NCBI GenBank assembly: GCA_016463045.1
Contig: JAEMSB010000012.1
Span: 1-21,558, forward strand
Source of the DNA: Niveispirillum sp.
GTDB lineage: Bacteria > Pseudomonadota > Alphaproteobacteria > Azospirillales > Azospirillaceae
Reading direction: 5' to 3'
DNA length: 21,558 bases
This document shows positions 20,513 through 21,558 of this stretch, one piece after another. The notes under the pieces were generated by a model. The model was not told the origin of the DNA and made no database searches. It saw only the letters and a program-made list of their open reading frames with translations. The stretch's first letter is position 1. Each line of letters opens with the position of its first letter. The position numbers were made by a program, and so were the translations under genes.

Positions 20513-21433
20513 TCAACCAAGGGAAGGGGTGAGCACGGCATGGCGCAGGCCGAAGGCCGCCACCATCATGCCGGTGACATAGAGGCCGACGCCGACGGCG
20601 GAATACCAGACTGCACGCCCGACCGGGTCGCCCAGGAACCGCCGCATGCACGCCACCTGCACGGCCAGCAGAACCGCGACCGCCGTGGCATGGTAGGGCA
20701 GGGACCAATGGGCCAGCAGGCCGGCCACGGTTAGCTGCGGCACGGCCATCATCAGACACGCGATCCGCGCTGCCGCCTGTGCGCCGTGCATCACGGGCAG
20801 CGTGGAAATCTTCATTTCCTGATCGCCCCGGATCGACTTGAAATCATTCAAAGTCAGGATGCCGTGGGCGCCAATGCCATACAGCAGACCGACCACCAGG
20901 ACCGGCGTGACCGGCATCAGCCCCGTCATCGCGGTAGCGGCGGTGATCCAGGGCAATGTCTCATAACTCAGCCCGACGGCGGCATTGCCGATCCAGCCAT
21001 TCTGTTTGAACCGGAAAGGTGGCGCGCTGTAGCCCCAGGCCAGCGCCAGACCTGCCAGCGCCGCGACAAAGACCAGCGGACCTAGCAAGGAGGCGACGGC
21101 CATCGACAGCAGCGACATCAGAATAGCGATGTAAAGGCCCCAGCGCCCCGGCATGCGACCGGAGGGAATGACACGGTCCGGCTCGTTGATGGCGTCAACG
21201 TGCCGGTCGAACCAGTCATTAACGGCCTGGCTGGTGCCGCAGAGCAGGGGGCCGGCTAGCAAAATGCCCAGCAGCGCGGCGACAAAAGCCACGCTCAGCG
21301 GCTGCCCCGACGAGATTACCCCGCAGGCATAGGCCCACATGGGTGGAAACCAGGTAATGGGTTTCAGCAGCGCAAGCACCGCAGAGGCGCTTGGCCAGTC
21401 ACGTCGCAAGGTGTCGGTGCGGGTGATTTCCAT
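20513..21433 (-). CDS. bchG: Bacteriochlorophyll synthase (UbiA prenyltransferase)
   Basis: Esterifies bacteriochlorophyllide with geranylgeranyl or phytyl diphosphate in the cytoplasmic membrane. The 306-residue UbiA-family protein has the prenyl-diphosphate motif NDWFDRHVDAINEPDR (Asn72, Asp73, Asp76, Asp80), the second acidic loop LNDFKSIRGD, and eight or nine predicted membrane helices. It heads bchG-MFS-bchP and its stop is 10 bp from the MFS start. The start at 21433 has no recognisable Shine-Dalgarno sequence, and the predicted promoter places the transcription start at or next to the ATG, so the message may be leaderless. A PpsR palindrome covers the promoter. Confidence 0.95.
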   Translation of the reverse strand: MEITRTDTLRRDWPSASAVLALLKPITWFPPMWAYACGVISSGQPLSVAFVAALLGILLAGPLLCGTSQAVNDWFDRHVDAINEPDRVIPSGRMPGRWGLYIAILMSLLSMAVASLLGPLVFVAALAGLALAWGYSAPPFRFKQNGWIGNAAVGLSYETLPWITAATAMTGLMPVTPVLVVGLLYGIGAHGILTLNDFKSIRGDQEMKISTLPVMHGAQAAARIACLMMAVPQLTVAGLLAHWSLPYHATAVAVLLAVQVACMRRFLGDPVGRAVWYSAVGVGLYVTGMMVAAFGLRHAVLTPSLG

Positions 21434-21439
21434 GGGGTG

Positions 21440-21469
21440 ATGCTATGCCTGCCCCAAGGCAAGTGTCAA
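21440..21469 (-). promoter_or_regulatory. Predicted bchG promoter
   Basis: On the minus strand, TTGACA (21469-21464) is a perfect -35 and TAGCAT (21445-21440) a 4/6 -10 with an 18-bp spacer. Only CACCCC separates the -10 from the bchG ATG. The -35 is inside the PpsR palindrome. Confidence 0.55.
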
Positions 21470-21486
21470 TCTGAATTGACACTTGC
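21459..21486. promoter_or_regulatory. PpsR/CrtJ box upstream of bchG
   Basis: GCAAGTGTCAA (21459-21469) and TTGACACTTGC (21476-21486) are perfect 11-bp arms. TGT (21464-21466) and ACA (21479-21481) are exactly 12 bases apart, matching TGT-N12-ACA. A further half site TTGACACT lies at 21491-21498. The box covers the -35 of the predicted bchG promoter. Confidence 0.8.
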
Positions 21487-21517
21487 TGCGTTGACACTCT
21501 TGGCCGAAGCCTGCCTT

Positions 21518-21535
21518 TGTCGGCACACGAAAACA
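21518..21535. promoter_or_regulatory. Possible second PpsR/CrtJ box
   Basis: TGT (21518-21520) and ACA (21533-21535) are separated by exactly 12 bases, but the flanks are not otherwise symmetric. Its centre is 54 bp from the main box, a distance compatible with cooperative repressor binding. The remaining right-edge sequence (21536-21558) shows no supported gene. Confidence 0.3.
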
Positions 21536-21558
21536 CCCGCCTTGCCAATGGTAGGGCG

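Noticed and set aside
21466..21558. Open minus-strand frame entering from the right edge
   Set aside because: Only about 30 codons, it crosses the PpsR sites and bchG promoter, and resembles no known protein end.
1..21558. CRISPR arrays, tRNA/rRNA genes, insertion sequences or prophage genes
   Set aside because: I found no spaced direct repeats, cloverleaf-like segments, transposase motifs or terminal inverted repeats supporting any of these.

Overview
The window is GC-rich, dense in genes and alphaproteobacterial in character. It joins a propionate/methionine metabolism block (about 1-11.8 kb) to a bacteriochlorophyll-type photosynthesis block (about 13.4-21.5 kb). A bacteriochlorophyll synthase/reductase operon, a PucC-family transporter, a cytochrome c2-like protein, TspO, a DXS and an AerR/PpaA-like B12-domain protein indicate a purple phototroph or aerobic anoxygenic phototroph. 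The gene mix suggests Rhodospirillales (Azospirillaceae-like), but this placement is inference, not a computed result.

Left block. After the tail of an unidentified gene (ends 166), a plus-strand methylcitrate-cycle operon runs prpC - acnD - prpF - prpB (366-6362). acnD and prpF overlap by one base (TGATG). The protein in the prpB slot belongs to the isocitrate lyase/PEP mutase superfamily but is not a textbook PrpB. The operon ends at a 12-bp perfect hairpin and faces metE (minus). metE is divergent from a LysR gene (MetR-like) across a short spacer holding a TTTCAT-N6-ATGAAA dyad. A hotdog thioesterase-like gene (minus) is then divergent from an XRE/ScfR-family (RamB/PrpR/PccR-like) regulator, the natural candidate controller of propionate use. 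A motif of the form GTGAATG-N5-AATGGTGA lies both upstream of prpC and directly upstream of this regulator, in opposite orientations, and suggests one shared control circuit.

Middle. A 304-bp spacer (11764-12067) holds an exact TGTGA-N6-TCACA (CRP-type) site nested in a larger inverted repeat. It precedes an orphan LuxR-type regulator (12068-13195).

Right block, nearly all minus strand. In transcription order: bchG - PucC-family MFS gene - bchP - a 99-aa membrane protein (tightly packed or overlapping, probably one operon); then cycA, dxs and an AerR/PpaA-like gene. tspO is on the plus strand, divergent from cycA. Two near-ideal PpsR/CrtJ boxes (TGT-N12-ACA inside long perfect palindromes) sit over recognisable sigma-70 promoters of bchG and dxs. 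An FNR/FixK-like dyad lies in front of the AerR-like gene. Together these suggest light- and oxygen-responsive control of isoprenoid supply (dxs), phytyl/geranylgeranyl attachment and reduction (bchG, bchP) and electron transport (cycA).

I see no tRNA, rRNA, CRISPR array, insertion sequence or phage gene. The best candidates for new biology are regulatory: the motif shared by prpC and the regulator, the possibly leaderless PpsR-controlled bchG, the nested palindrome before the LuxR gene, and the FNR-like dyad before the AerR-like gene. Three proteins are also worth testing: the atypical PrpB, a thioesterase-like protein without the usual catalytic Asp, and the overlapping small membrane protein after bchP.
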